Source: Psychrobacillus sp042944905
Lineage (GTDB): Bacteria > Bacillota > Bacilli > Bacillales_A > Planococcaceae
Direction of reading: 5' to 3'
NCBI RefSeq assembly: GCF_042944905.1
Contig: NZ_CP168496.1
Span: 1,054,001-1,118,000 of the forward strand
DNA length: 64,000 bases
Shown: piece by piece, positions 45,315 through 54,875 of the stretch
Numbering within the stretch: the first letter of the stretch is position 1
How the letters are laid out: every line of letters starts with the position of its first letter
Notes under the pieces: generated by a model
Databases searched by the model: none
The model's input: the letters and a program-made list of their open reading frames with translations, nothing else
What the model was told of the DNA's origin: nothing
Program-made: the position numbers and the translations under genes

Positions 45315-45332
45315 ATATGGTTTAAGAAGGAT

Positions 45333-45554
45333 GTGATACATATTAGACTTTTACTTTTTTTAATCAGTTATGGATTGGCAGTAATTAGTTGTTCTCATTT
45401 AGTCTTATATTTAAACTATTTAGCATTAGGACACTCTTGGAACGCTGTAGTTCTGTTTATACTAAGTTCAAATGAATTTGTTTTATTCTGTTTATCTCTT
45501 TTTTCTTTATCGGTTATCGTCTTCTTCCGAGGCCCATTGCGGCTTCCATCTTAG
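45333..45554 (+). CDS. Small two-pass membrane protein (tentative)
   Basis: A 73-residue ORF with two or three hydrophobic segments (LRLLLFLISYGLAVISCS-like, LNYLALGHSWNAVVLFILSS, LFCLSLFSLSVIVFF). The LISYGLAVI and YLNYLALGHS segments recall small membrane proteins annotated near trpS in other Bacillales, as far as can be recalled. The start is unclear: GTG 45333 has AAGAAGG only 2 bp upstream. Its last 41 bp overlap the 3-prime end of convergent trpS. Confidence 0.45.
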   Translation: MIHIRLLLFLISYGLAVISCSHLVLYLNYLALGHSWNAVVLFILSSNEFVLFCLSLFSLSVIVFFRGPLRLPS

Positions 45555-46500
45555 ACAAGGTTTGTTGAGCAAGCGTATTCGCTTTTTCTGCACCTCGATC
45601 TAAAATGTCATCCAACTCTGTAGAATGTAATAATTGTTCGTAACGAGCTTGGATTGGAGCAAAGTGATCATTTATCACTTGCGCAACTGAGGCTTTAAAA
45701 TCACCGTAACCTTTTCCTTCGTATTTTTGTACAAGCGATTCAATCGAGACATTTGTTAACGCAGCTTCGATCGTTAGTAAATTGGAAACTCCCGGTTTAT
45801 TTTCAGGATCATAAGCAACAATGCCTTCAGAATCCGTTACAGAGCTTTTAATCTTCTTTTCAATTTCTTTTGGTGTGTCTAAAATACGGATGGTTGCTTT
45901 TAAGTTCGGATCGGATTTACTCATCTTCTTTAGAGGATCTTGAAGTGATTTAATTCGTGCTCCGCTTTTCGGAAGTTGGATTTCAGGAATAGTAAGGACT
46001 TCCCCGTAGCGTTTATTAAATCTTTCTGCTAAATCGCGCGTTAACTCAACATGTTGTTTTTGGTCGTCTCCTACTGGAACAATGTCGGTTTGGTACAAAA
46101 GAATATCAGCAGCCATTAATGGAGGGTACGTTAGTAAGGCAGCCGAAACCGCATCCTTACCGTCTGATTTGTCTTTAAACTGTGTCATTCTTTCTAATTC
46201 GCCAATATAAGACATGCATTGCATAATCCAACCTGCTTGCGCATGTGCGGGTACCTCCGACTGAATGAATAACGTAGATTTTTCTGGATCGATACCTACA
46301 GCAAGATATAATGCAGCAAGTGAACGGATATATTTACTTAACTCCTTTGGATCTTGTGCTACAGTAATGGCATGTTGGTCGACTATACAAAATACACAAT
46401 TATAGTCATCTTGTAGTGCTATAAATTGTCTGAAAGCACCAATATAATTCCCGAGCGTGATAGTTCCTGTTGGTTGTACACCTGAAAATATTTTCTTCAT
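45514..46500 (-). CDS. trpS: Tryptophanyl-tRNA synthetase
   Basis: A 328-residue class I synthetase charging tRNA-Trp. The HIGH-equivalent lies in GVQPTGTITLGNYIGA (about 6-21), and the KMSKS motif is in LKKMSKSDPN (about 193-202). RBS AAGGAGG precedes the ATG. Transcription is controlled by the T-box leader just upstream. It sits between app and opp as in B. subtilis. Confidence 0.97.
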   Translation of the reverse strand: MKKIFSGVQPTGTITLGNYIGAFRQFIALQDDYNCVFCIVDQHAITVAQDPKELSKYIRSLAALYLAVGIDPEKSTLFIQSEVPAHAQAGWIMQCMSYIGELERMTQFKDKSDGKDAVSAALLTYPPLMAADILLYQTDIVPVGDDQKQHVELTRDLAERFNKRYGEVLTIPEIQLPKSGARIKSLQDPLKKMSKSDPNLKATIRILDTPKEIEKKIKSSVTDSEGIVAYDPENKPGVSNLLTIEAALTNVSIESLVQKYEGKGYGDFKASVAQVINDHFAPIQARYEQLLHSTELDDILDRGAEKANTLAQQTLSKMEAAMGLGRRR

Positions 46501-46514
46501 CTTTTTTCCTCCTT

Positions 46515-46755
46515 AAAAAATAAAAAAACATCATACATCCCTATAAAAAGGGACGAATGATGTATAATCCGTGGTACCACCCAGTTTGCTAAAAGAAAAT
46601 TAGCCACTCTTCTTCGTAACGTGAAGGGGACGGTATATGCTACTTCAAGTTCACATATACTGCTCAAAAGCCCATTCTATTTGAATGTATGATCTGTTTA
46701 CACCAATCACAGACTCTCTACACATACATATTCAAATATACTTCTCTCCGTCAAT
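46515..46755 (-). promoter_or_regulatory. T-box riboswitch (tRNA-Trp) upstream of trpS
   Basis: On the minus strand, the conserved T-box AACTGGGTGGTACCACGG lies at 46586-46569. It can form an antiterminator in competition with a terminator hairpin (46529-46562, CATCATACATCCC / GGGACGAATGATG, then T7). Stem I begins near GACGGAGAGAAGTA, and a TGG specifier candidate lies in GTGATTGGTG, fitting tRNA-Trp. Uncharged tRNA-Trp would allow read-through into trpS. Confidence 0.95.
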
Positions 46756-46776
46756 GCATTTTGTATTGTTTTGAAC

Positions 46777-46806
46777 ATTATAGTATAGAAGAAACTCAAA
46801 AATCAA
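46777..46806 (-). promoter_or_regulatory. Promoter of the trpS leader
   Basis: On the minus strand TTGATT (46806-46801), 18 bp, TATAAT (46782-46777). Confidence 0.78.
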
Positions 46807-46815
46807 GCTGAAAAC

Positions 46816-47160
46816 TTAACTATAATAAACAAACAAAACAATACACATACAAAGCAAGCTAGATAACCCTAAAGCAATAATTGGCTTACATGGAAAAGAA
46901 AAAACTTCGGAAGGCAATCGCATCTTACTCGCTTCTTTTCTCATACGCTTCGGCGTAAAAACCTTTCTAGAACTTTCTGTGAAAAAGTCAAAAAAACCTC
47001 CAGCAACAACATACGACATTAAACCGAAGAACGTAATTAGTCCTCCTGCATAGAACGACATATTAGCATACGAAATTAGGTCTATTTTTCCATAAAATAA
47101 AAACATTAGTATGAAAATGATGAGTTGTAAGCTTAAAAAATATATAATTTTTGTTTTCAT
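46816..47160 (-). CDS. DUF3899 family membrane protein
   Basis: A 114-residue protein with three hydrophobic segments (about 5-22, 33-55, 92-112) separated by a basic loop KVFTPKRMRKEASKMR, the usual DUF3899 form. Function unknown. RBS GAGGTGAAAT precedes the ATG. Its end lies next to the trpS promoter. Confidence 0.78.
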   Translation of the reverse strand: MKTKIIYFLSLQLIIFILMFLFYGKIDLISYANMSFYAGGLITFFGLMSYVVAGGFFDFFTESSRKVFTPKRMRKEASKMRLPSEVFSFPCKPIIALGLSSLLCMCIVLFVYYS

Positions 47161-47343
47161 ATTTCACCTCTACAAGAATAGATTATAGAAGATAGGCAAA
47201 AAATAATCAAAATTTTAGTTAATAATTGTAAAAAGAATTAAAAACCCTTTCCAAAGATTCACAATTGTTAGGACAATGTAATGATTTTGTTATAACATTG
47301 TAAAAATTATAGTAAAAAACCTGTACAAGTTATGAGGAAAATG

Positions 47344-47349
47344 TATAAT
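47344..47349 (+). promoter_or_regulatory. Candidate -10 of the opp operon
   Basis: TATAAT at 47344-47349, with a weak -35-like CTGTAC 17 bp upstream, 47 bp before the oppA start. Confidence 0.5.
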
Positions 47350-47395
47350 AAGTATTGTAATGAATTTTTCTGAAAATTTAAAGGGGGTAATTATT

Positions 47396-49108
47396 TTGAA
47401 AAAAAGCAAGTTTTTATGGCTTTTTAGCTTTATGTTAGTTCTTAGTCTTTTCCTTGCTGCATGTGGCAACAAAGAAGAAGGTACTAAAACTACAGATAAA
47501 GAAAAAGAAAAAGAAGATCCAAAAACAACAGAAGAGGTAGCGGCGCCTGATGAAGACCAAGTTCTTAATATAATTCAGACTGCAGAAATTCCGACTATGG
47601 ATACATCTTTAGCAACTGACGCTGTTAGTTTTGAAGTTCTTAACAACGTCGGCGAAGGATTATATCGTTTGAATGAAGAAAACGTTGCAATTCCTGCAAT
47701 TTCTGATGGTGAACCTACTATTTCAGAAGATGGATTAGTTTACACATTTAAAATTCGTAATGCAAACTGGTCTGATGGCTCTCCTATTACAGCGAATGAT
47801 TTTGAATATGCTTGGAAACGTGCTATGAACCCAGCTACGGCATCTGAATATGGTCCATACATGATGAATGGTGTTCTTAAAAATGCTACAGCAATTTCTG
47901 AAGGAAAAGAAGATTTCAATGAACTTGGTGTAAAAGCTCTTGATGAAAAGACTTTAGAAGTTACACTTGAAAAACCAATTCCTTACTTCTTATCATTAAT
48001 GTCATTTGGAACATACTATCCGCTTAAAGAAGAGTTTGTTAAAGCGCAAGGTGATAACTACGCGAAAAACTCAGAATCTTTACTTTACAACGGTCCATTT
48101 ACACTTACTAATTGGGATGGAACTGGTTTAACTTGGAAACTTGTTAAAAATGATCAGTACTGGGATAAAGATACTGTAAAACTTACAGAAGTTAATTATG
48201 ACGTAATAAAAGAAATTTCTACTGCAGTTAACCTTTATACTCAAGGGGATAAAGATAAAGTTGCTCTTTCAGGGGATTTTGCACTGCAATATGCTGATGA
48301 TCCAGAAACACAAGTGGAAGCAGATACAGCTGTTTATTGGTTCAAATTTAACCAAGAGCGTCTTGGTAAAAAATCTCCATTAGCAAACATTAACATTCGT
48401 GAAGCTATTTCAAAGGCGTTTAACAAAGAGGATTTAACATCGGTAGTATTAGCTAATGGTTCTTTTCCAGCTAATTTCATGATTCCGAAGGATTTCTCAT
48501 TTGATGCAGATGGTAATGACTTCCGTGATGTGAACGGAGATATGTCTACATTCAATGTAGAAGAAGCACAAGCAGCATGGGAAAAAGGTTTAGCTGAACT
48601 AGGATTGAAAGATCTTTCTTTAGAAATTCTTGGTGGAGACTCAGATACTGCTAAAAAAATGGATGAGTATTTAAAAAATCAATTAGAAACTAACTTACCT
48701 GGATTAAAAATTTCGCTTAAAGAAGTACCTTTCTCTGTTCGTCTTGATCTTGATACAAATCAAGATTATGATATCCAAGTTGCTGGATGGGGTCCTGATT
48801 ACCAAGATCCATTCTCATTCTTAAGCTTATGGGAAACTAAAGGCGGAAATAACCAAATGTCCTATTCAAATCCTGAATATGATCAATTATTAAAAGATAT
48901 TAATGGTTCATTAGCACTTGATCCTGAAAAACGTTGGGAAGCAATGGCTAAAGCAGAAAAAATCATCGTTGAACAAGATCATGCTATTGCACCAATTTAT
49001 CAACGTGGTAAATTACTTCTTGTAAAACCATATGTAAAAGGTATTATTGCACACCCATTCGGTGGAGACTATAGCTTCAAATGGGCTTATATCGAAGGTA
49101 AAAAGTAA
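47396..49108 (+). CDS. oppA: Oligopeptide-binding lipoprotein OppA
   Basis: A 570-residue lipoprotein. The signal peptide ends in LAAC (Cys about 22), a charged linker (KEKEKEDPKTTEEV) follows, then an SBP_bac_5 domain (about 50-565) with the family signature region YTFKIRNANWSDGSPI. TTG 47396 is chosen because AAAGGGGGT lies 8 bp upstream and it yields a proper signal peptide. It captures oligopeptides, including signalling peptides in relatives, for OppBCDF. A terminator follows before oppB. Confidence 0.94.
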   Translation: MKKSKFLWLFSFMLVLSLFLAACGNKEEGTKTTDKEKEKEDPKTTEEVAAPDEDQVLNIIQTAEIPTMDTSLATDAVSFEVLNNVGEGLYRLNEENVAIPAISDGEPTISEDGLVYTFKIRNANWSDGSPITANDFEYAWKRAMNPATASEYGPYMMNGVLKNATAISEGKEDFNELGVKALDEKTLEVTLEKPIPYFLSLMSFGTYYPLKEEFVKAQGDNYAKNSESLLYNGPFTLTNWDGTGLTWKLVKNDQYWDKDTVKLTEVNYDVIKEISTAVNLYTQGDKDKVALSGDFALQYADDPETQVEADTAVYWFKFNQERLGKKSPLANINIREAISKAFNKEDLTSVVLANGSFPANFMIPKDFSFDADGNDFRDVNGDMSTFNVEEAQAAWEKGLAELGLKDLSLEILGGDSDTAKKMDEYLKNQLETNLPGLKISLKEVPFSVRLDLDTNQDYDIQVAGWGPDYQDPFSFLSLWETKGGNNQMSYSNPEYDQLLKDINGSLALDPEKRWEAMAKAEKIIVEQDHAIAPIYQRGKLLLVKPYVKGIIAHPFGGDYSFKWAYIEGKK

Positions 49109-49137
49109 GGAAATCTAGTCCTAAAAATCTCATAGGT

Positions 49138-49181
49138 AGAGAGTATATGGTATCCACTGGGGGCCATATACTCTCTTTTTA
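49138..49181 (+). terminator. Intra-operon terminator between oppA and oppB
   Basis: A 13-bp stem AGAGAGTATATGG / CCATATACTCTCT followed by T5. It probably lets oppA be made in excess over the membrane complex. Confidence 0.88.
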
Positions 49182-49224
49182 AATGAAGCAGAATTTACTA
49201 AATATTTTATTTATAATTTTGGTT

Positions 49225-49254
49225 TTGACAATTACTAAACTTTTCTGTTTAGAT
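49225..49254 (+). promoter_or_regulatory. Candidate second promoter in front of oppB
   Basis: A consensus -35 TTGACA (49225-49230) stands 18 bp before TTAGAT (49249-49254), with a TG element at 49246-49247. A run of alternating TA follows. It could supply oppBCDF independently of oppA. Confidence 0.5.
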
Positions 49255-49309
49255 ATATATATATATTTAAATAGTCTGATAGAACATATTATATTTAGGA
49301 GGTGCAAAG

Positions 49310-50242
49310 ATGGCGAAATATATTATTCGACGTGTAATTTATATGTTTATTACGTTTTTCCTGATTGCAACAGCAACATTTTTCTTAATGAAGGCGCTTC
49401 CAGGGTCCCCGATTAGCTCAGCTCCAAAACTATCCCCTTCCCAACTTGCGATGGTGGAAGCGAAATACGGATTAGATCAGCCGGTAGCAGTTCAATATGG
49501 TAAATACATGCTTAACTTAGCAAAAGGTGATTTAGGTAACTCATTCCAATTCAAGAATGCGAGTGTCACGGATTTAATTGTAAAACGTATGGGACCTTCT
49601 TTTCTTATTGGTTCTCAAGGATTAATATTAGGTGTTGCGGTTGGTATTTTGTTAGGGATGATTGCTGCCTTAAGGCAAAATACGATTTGGGATTATGGCA
49701 GTACACTTATAGCTATCGTTGGTATCTCTATTCCATCTTTCGTTTTTGCAACAATGCTTCAATATTGGCTTGCAGTAAAATTGGGTTACTTCCCTGTAGC
49801 GTTATGGAAAGACGGTTGGATGTCCAGTGTGCTTCCTTCCATAGCATTAGCAATGGGTCCACTCGCTACATCATCTCGTTTTATTCGAACAGAAATGATT
49901 GAAGTACTGAGTTCTGATTATATTACACTGGCAAAATCGAAAGGTGCAAGCGGATTTGAAGTGGCATTTAAACATGCTTTCCGTAATGCTCTCATACCCC
50001 TTGTAACAGTTTTAGGGCCATTAGCAGCAGGATTAGTTACAGGATCCCTTGTAATTGAACAGATATTTGCAATCCCGGGGATTGGTGAGCAATTCGTTAA
50101 ATCGATCGTCTCAAATGACTTCTCTATTATCATGGGTACAACTTTGTTCTACTCTGCATTCTTAATTGTTATAATATTCGTAGTAGATATTCTTTACGGA
50201 ATAATCGATCCACGTATACGTTTGTCAGGAGGTAGTAATTAA
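49310..50242 (+). CDS. oppB: Oligopeptide ABC transporter permease OppB
   Basis: A 310-residue permease with six membrane segments, the FFLMKALPGSPISSAP segment after the first helix, and the EAA loop YITLAKSKGASGFEV. RBS TTAGGAGGTG precedes the ATG. The stop codon overlaps the oppC start by one base. Confidence 0.95.
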   Translation: MAKYIIRRVIYMFITFFLIATATFFLMKALPGSPISSAPKLSPSQLAMVEAKYGLDQPVAVQYGKYMLNLAKGDLGNSFQFKNASVTDLIVKRMGPSFLIGSQGLILGVAVGILLGMIAALRQNTIWDYGSTLIAIVGISIPSFVFATMLQYWLAVKLGYFPVALWKDGWMSSVLPSIALAMGPLATSSRFIRTEMIEVLSSDYITLAKSKGASGFEVAFKHAFRNALIPLVTVLGPLAAGLVTGSLVIEQIFAIPGIGEQFVKSIVSNDFSIIMGTTLFYSAFLIVIIFVVDILYGIIDPRIRLSGGSN

Positions 50243-51261
50243 TGAGTCAAGATATGAAAAATTTACCTGCTGATTCATTTGAAAGAGTTCATATTGATAG
50301 TACGCATGCAGAGCGAATTTCTAAACCTAGCCTGAGCTTTTGGCAAGATGCTTGGTTGCGTATTCGTAAAAATAAAGCTGCTATTGTTAGTGTGTTCATC
50401 TTGTTCTTTATCATCATCATGGCTTTTGTTGGTCCAATGATTAGTCCACATGATGCTGAAACCCAAACAATTACACATGCTAACTTGCCTCCTAAAGTTC
50501 CGGGGCTTGAAAAACTCGGAATATTTGATGGTGTTGGAACATTAGGTGGAAAAGAAGTGGATTTATATAAAATGAAAAAAGTAGATACGTATTATTGGTT
50601 TGGTACAGATGGTCTAGGGCGTGATATGTTCTCACGTGTTTGGAAAGGTACGCAAATTTCATTATTCATCGCATTTATGGCTGCTTTAATCGATATGGTT
50701 ATTGGGGTTGCTTACGGAGGGATATCAGGATTTTACGGTGGCCGTGTGGATGATATTATGCAACGTATAGTTGAAATTCTTTACGGTATCCCAACCTTAG
50801 TTATTGTTATCCTGATGATTCTTTTCATGGAGCCAGGACTTACAGCGATAATTATTGCAATTACGATTACTGGATGGATAGGAATGTCACGGGTTGTACG
50901 TGGTCAAGTATTAAAATTTAAAAATCAAGAATTTGTTCTGGCGTCTCGAACTTTAGGGGCAAGTAATGGACGAATCATTTCAAAACATATTTTACCTAAT
51001 ATTATTGGGATTATTATTATTAACACGATGTTCACTATACCAAGTGCGATTTTCTTTGAAGCCTTTCTAAGTTTTATTGGATTAGGCCTACAGCCACCAA
51101 CTGCATCACTAGGTACACTTATTAATGACGGATACAAGCTCATTCAATTCCAACCACATGTTTTATTGTTTCCTTCCATTATTTTAAGTTTACTGATGAT
51201 TGCATTTAACTTATTAGGTGATGGATTACGCGACGCATTTGATCCTAAGATGAAAGACTAA
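50242..51261 (+). CDS. oppC: Oligopeptide ABC transporter permease OppC
   Basis: A 339-residue permease. The N-terminal cytoplasmic segment and first helix (FWQDAWLRIRKNKAAIVSVF) are typical. The GTDGLGRDMFSRVWKG motif, five further helices and the hallmark FLSFIGLGLQPPTASLGTLI follow. RBS GGAGG is inside oppB. It forms the channel with OppB. Confidence 0.95.
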   Translation: MSQDMKNLPADSFERVHIDSTHAERISKPSLSFWQDAWLRIRKNKAAIVSVFILFFIIIMAFVGPMISPHDAETQTITHANLPPKVPGLEKLGIFDGVGTLGGKEVDLYKMKKVDTYYWFGTDGLGRDMFSRVWKGTQISLFIAFMAALIDMVIGVAYGGISGFYGGRVDDIMQRIVEILYGIPTLVIVILMILFMEPGLTAIIIAITITGWIGMSRVVRGQVLKFKNQEFVLASRTLGASNGRIISKHILPNIIGIIIINTMFTIPSAIFFEAFLSFIGLGLQPPTASLGTLINDGYKLIQFQPHVLLFPSIILSLLMIAFNLLGDGLRDAFDPKMKD

Positions 51262-51275
51262 AGGGGGAAAGCCAA

Positions 51276-52340
51276 ATGGAGAAAATATTAGAAGTTAAAG
51301 ACCTAGAGCTTTCCTTCCATACTTTTGCAGGCGAAGTTAAAGCTATTCGTGGCGTAAATTTCGACTTATTAAAAGGAGAAACCCTTGCAATTGTTGGAGA
51401 GTCTGGTTCTGGTAAGTCCGTTACGACAAAGGCAATAATGCGATTGTTACCTGAACATAGCTCTGAATTTAAAAATGGTCAAATTTTATTTAATGGAAAA
51501 GATTTAACAAAATTAACGGATAAAGAAATGCAAAAGATCCGTGGGAAAGACATTTCGATGATTTTCCAAGATCCAATGACATCTTTAAATCCAACCATGA
51601 CAATCGGCAAGCAAATTATGGAGCCTATTTTAAAGCACCGAAAAGTTAGTAAAGTAGAAGCTCGAAAAGTAGCAGTCGATTTACTACGTTTAGTTGGTAT
51701 GCCAAAACCGGAAGCACGTATTAAGCAATATCCACATCAATTCTCTGGTGGACAACGTCAGCGTATTGTAATTGCTATTGCGCTTGCATGTAATCCACAA
51801 GTTCTTATTGCGGATGAACCAACAACGGCACTTGACGTTACGATACAAGCACAAATTTTAGAGTTAATGAAGGATTTACAGAAGAAAATTGATACGTCGA
51901 TTATCTTTATTACTCATGACTTAGGTGTTGTAGCAAACGTTGCAGACCGCGTAGCCGTCATGTATGGTGGACGAATTGTGGAAATTGGTACAGTAGATGA
52001 AATTTTCTATAATCCGCAGCATCCATATACTTGGGGATTATTAAGTTCAATGCCTTCACTAGATGTGGAGGAAGAAAAGTTGTATGCAATTCCAGGTACT
52101 CCTCCAGATTTATTGTATCCACCAAAAGGAGATGCTTTTGCTCTACGTAGTGAATATGCACTTAAAATAGATTTAGAAGAGGCTCCACCATTCTTTAAAG
52201 TTAGTGATACTCATTATGCAGCAACTTGGTTATTACATCCGGACGCTCCTCAAGTAGAGCCTCCAGTTTCTGTAATCGAACGAATGAAAAAATTTCCAGG
52301 AAGTCGTTATTATGATGGAACGGAAGGAGGTGCTTACTAA
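51276..52340 (+). CDS. oppD: Oligopeptide ABC transporter ATPase OppD
   Basis: A 354-residue ATPase. Walker A GESGSGKSV, signature FSGGQRQRIVIA, Walker B VLIADEPTTALDV. The C-terminal extension GDAFALRSEYALKIDLEEAPP is the Bacillales OppD type without the Cys-rich cluster. RBS AAAGGGGG precedes the ATG. The stop overlaps the oppF start by one base. Confidence 0.95.
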   Translation: MEKILEVKDLELSFHTFAGEVKAIRGVNFDLLKGETLAIVGESGSGKSVTTKAIMRLLPEHSSEFKNGQILFNGKDLTKLTDKEMQKIRGKDISMIFQDPMTSLNPTMTIGKQIMEPILKHRKVSKVEARKVAVDLLRLVGMPKPEARIKQYPHQFSGGQRQRIVIAIALACNPQVLIADEPTTALDVTIQAQILELMKDLQKKIDTSIIFITHDLGVVANVADRVAVMYGGRIVEIGTVDEIFYNPQHPYTWGLLSSMPSLDVEEEKLYAIPGTPPDLLYPPKGDAFALRSEYALKIDLEEAPPFFKVSDTHYAATWLLHPDAPQVEPPVSVIERMKKFPGSRYYDGTEGGAY

Positions 52341-53281
52341 TGGCTGAAAAATTATTAGAAATTAAAAATTTAAAACAATATTTCAATCAAGGTAAGCCAA
52401 ATGAAGTTCGCGCCGTTGATGATGTAAGCTTTGATATTTATAGAGGTGAAACATTAGGTATCGTTGGTGAATCAGGTTGTGGTAAATCTACAACAGGTCG
52501 TTCAATCATTCGTCTTTACGATGCTACAGATGGCGAAGTAATATATGACGGTGTAAATGTACATGATAAAAAATCTAAAAAAGATTTAAAAATTTTCAAT
52601 CGCAAAATGCAAATGATTTTCCAAGATCCATATGCTTCTTTGAATCCACGTATGAAAGTACTGGATATCATTGCAGAAGGTCTAGATATTCATGGGCTTG
52701 TAAAAAATCCAAAAGAACGAAAAGAACGAGTTGTGGAGTTATTAGAAACAGTTGGTTTAAATCGCGAACATGCGGATCGTTATGCGCATGAATTTTCAGG
52801 TGGTCAACGTCAACGTTTAGGTATTGCAAGAGCACTTGCAGTAAATCCTGAGTTTATTATTGCAGATGAGCCAATATCTGCATTGGACGTTTCGATTCAA
52901 GCACAGGTTGTAAACTTATTAAAAGAATTACAAAAGGAAAAAGGATTAACGTATTTATTCATTGCGCATGATTTATCCATGGTAAAATATATCTCTGACC
53001 GTATTGGTGTTATGTATTTTGGAAAATTGGTAGAGCTTGCACCAGCAGAGGATTTGTACAGTAATCCGCTACATCCTTATACGCAGTCACTACTGTCTGC
53101 AATTCCGCTTCCTGATCCAAATTATGAACGTACTCGTGTTCGTAAATCTTACGATCCAGCTGCTCATAACTATCAAACAGGTGAAGAAATAGCAATGCGT
53201 GAAGTAACTCCAGGGCATTTTGTTTATTGCTCCGAAAAAGAATTTGAAACGATGAAGGCTATTTCGCTTTCTCGTCCTTAA
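52340..53281 (+). CDS. oppF: Oligopeptide ABC transporter ATPase OppF
   Basis: A 313-residue ATPase. Walker A GESGCGKST, signature FSGGQRQRLGIA, Walker B FIIADEPISALDV, and the C-terminal tail MREVTPGHFVYCSEKEFE. It is the last gene of oppABCDF. A strong terminator follows 16 bp later. Confidence 0.95.
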   Translation: MAEKLLEIKNLKQYFNQGKPNEVRAVDDVSFDIYRGETLGIVGESGCGKSTTGRSIIRLYDATDGEVIYDGVNVHDKKSKKDLKIFNRKMQMIFQDPYASLNPRMKVLDIIAEGLDIHGLVKNPKERKERVVELLETVGLNREHADRYAHEFSGGQRQRLGIARALAVNPEFIIADEPISALDVSIQAQVVNLLKELQKEKGLTYLFIAHDLSMVKYISDRIGVMYFGKLVELAPAEDLYSNPLHPYTQSLLSAIPLPDPNYERTRVRKSYDPAAHNYQTGEEIAMREVTPGHFVYCSEKEFETMKAISLSRP

Positions 53282-53296
53282 CAAATAGTAAAAAGT

Positions 53297-53332
53297 AGTC
53301 GGTCATTCTTAATTGAATGACCGATTTTTTTT
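53297..53332 (+). terminator. Terminator of the opp operon
   Basis: Stem GTCGGTCATTC / GAATGACCGAT with a 6-nt loop and T8. Confidence 0.93.
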
Positions 53333-53349
53333 AGAAAAATATATAAATT

Positions 53350-53442
53350 TTGCGACGAGTAACCGCAGGATTAGATGTTTAGTCCAAAGTACTCGGGGAA
53401 TAGTGAAGACAAGAAGCACTTAAAGAACACTTCGCTTTTCAA
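53350..53442 (+). repeat. Interspersed element, partial copy D
   Basis: The block ACTCGGGGAATAGTGAAGAC (53391-53410) and AAGAAGCACTTAAAGAACAC (53411-53430) nearly repeats the 3-prime end of copy A (about 4527-4575). GATGTTTAGTCCAAAG (53375-53390) matches GATGTTTCGCCCAAAG of copy B. The hairpin part is absent. It lies just before a 21-bp array. Confidence 0.72.
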
Positions 53443-53444
53443 TA

Positions 53445-53550
53445 ATAGTGCGCAAAAGAGCCAAAACATTGCGAGTAAGCAAGTAAATGTTGCGAATAAC
53501 GCCATCTATATTGCGAGAAATCCCCGCAAAGTTGCGCGTAACGATAAAAA
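53445..53550 (+). repeat. 21-bp periodic array (locus 7)
   Basis: Cores KTGCG (mostly TTGCGA) begin at 53448, 53469, 53490, 53511 and 53532, all exactly 21 bp apart. One frame reads IASKQVN, VANNAIY, IARNPRK, VARNDKK heptads, but there is no credible RBS and the reading frame runs into the next gene. Confidence 0.87.
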
Positions 53551-53658
53551 AGCGAAAGTGCACTTCCTAAAACTAGAGCTCTTAGTAGAAATGCCCTTTC
53601 TTTTAAATGGAATAATTGATAAAATGAAGAAGTATAGGGGAAAGGAAGGATTATTTAT

Positions 53659-54867
53659 ATGAGGAATACGATTAAATGGTTAGCTTCATTGAGTATATTT
53701 GCAACTTTATTAATTCCAACTTCTGTTTTTGCTGAAATGAATTTGTTTTCCAAGAATTTCTCGACGAAAGAATTCAGTTTTGTGGCGATTGACGAGTCGC
53801 TCGTTTCTTCATCTAAATTATTTGTTTACGACTCTGGACTTACTTTTGACTATCCAGACGCGGTAAGAGGCGTATATGTAACTGGACATTCGGCAGGAGG
53901 TTCCAGGTTTAACGATTTATTAAAATTGATGGACACATCAGAATTAAATGCAATGGTAATTGATATAAAAGATGATTTTGGAAACTTAACATATGTACCA
54001 AACGAGGATTCTTCCTTAGCAAAGTATAATATTGGAAAACCATACATAAAAGATCCTCGTGCAATGCTTAAAGTGATGGAAGAAAAGAAAATCTATCCCA
54101 TTGCGCGGATCGTTGTTTTTAAAGATACAGAACTGGCAGAAAGTAAACCTGAATTGTCATTTATCGATGGAGATACGGTTTGGAAAAATAGACGAGGAGA
54201 GGCCTTTGTTAACCCATTTTTACAAGAGGTATGGGATCATAACGTAGAAATAGCCATTGAGGCAGCAAAAATGGGCTTTAAAGAAATACAATTTGACTAT
54301 GTTCGTTTCCCTGAAGGATTTGAAAAAAGAGAAGATACCCTTAAGTACTCGTTGGGGAAGTATGAGTCATCTGAGCTCGATCCGGTACAGCGACGTGTGC
54401 AAGCAGTAACAGATTTTGTCGCCTATGCAAGAGAAAAATTAAGACCATATGGAGCACAAGTTTCAGTTGATATATTTGGATATTCTGCAACACTTCCAGA
54501 AGCACCAGGTATTGGGCAAAACTTTTCTAAAATCTCGGAAAATGTGGACGTCATTTCATCGATGATTTATCCAAGTCACTGGACATCCTATTTTGGTATT
54601 AAAAAACCAGATTTAGAACCATACCGTTTAGTTCAAGAATATGCAAAAGTAGAAAATGCTAAATTAGCAGAATTAGAAAATCCACCTGTTTCACGTCCGT
54701 GGATTCAAGATTTTACAGCTTCTTACTTGGGTGCTGGGAATTATCAAATATATGGAAAAGCGCAAGTAGAAGCACAAATTAAAGCTCTGAAAGAAGCAGG
54801 AATAAACGAATACTTACTGTGGAATGCTGGAAATAGGTATACACCTGGTGTTGAATATACACCATGA
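53659..54867 (+). CDS. Putative secreted glycoside hydrolase (DUF4015, TIM barrel)
   Basis: A 402-residue secreted protein with a signal peptide (about 1-25, SVFA-EM). The DUF4015/GH-like TIM-barrel domain spans about 65-395, with GVYVTGHSAGGSRFNDLL, MVIDIKDDFGNLTY, EIQFDYVRFPEGF (putative acidic residues), SVDIFGYSA and EYLLWNAGNRY. The substrate is unknown; cell-wall or exopolysaccharide glycans are plausible. RBS AAAGGAAGGA precedes the ATG. Monocistronic. Confidence 0.85.
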   Translation: MRNTIKWLASLSIFATLLIPTSVFAEMNLFSKNFSTKEFSFVAIDESLVSSSKLFVYDSGLTFDYPDAVRGVYVTGHSAGGSRFNDLLKLMDTSELNAMVIDIKDDFGNLTYVPNEDSSLAKYNIGKPYIKDPRAMLKVMEEKKIYPIARIVVFKDTELAESKPELSFIDGDTVWKNRRGEAFVNPFLQEVWDHNVEIAIEAAKMGFKEIQFDYVRFPEGFEKREDTLKYSLGKYESSELDPVQRRVQAVTDFVAYAREKLRPYGAQVSVDIFGYSATLPEAPGIGQNFSKISENVDVISSMIYPSHWTSYFGIKKPDLEPYRLVQEYAKVENAKLAELENPPVSRPWIQDFTASYLGAGNYQIYGKAQVEAQIKALKEAGINEYLLWNAGNRYTPGVEYTP

Positions 54868-54875
54868 ACTAAAGG

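Noticed and set aside
49183..49416. 77-residue ORF between oppA and oppB
   Set aside because: It starts in the terminator tail and overlaps the oppB start out of frame.
53375..53662. 95-residue ORF with IAxxxxx heptads
   Set aside because: It spans two repeat elements, overlaps the RBS and start of the DUF4015 gene and has no RBS of its own.
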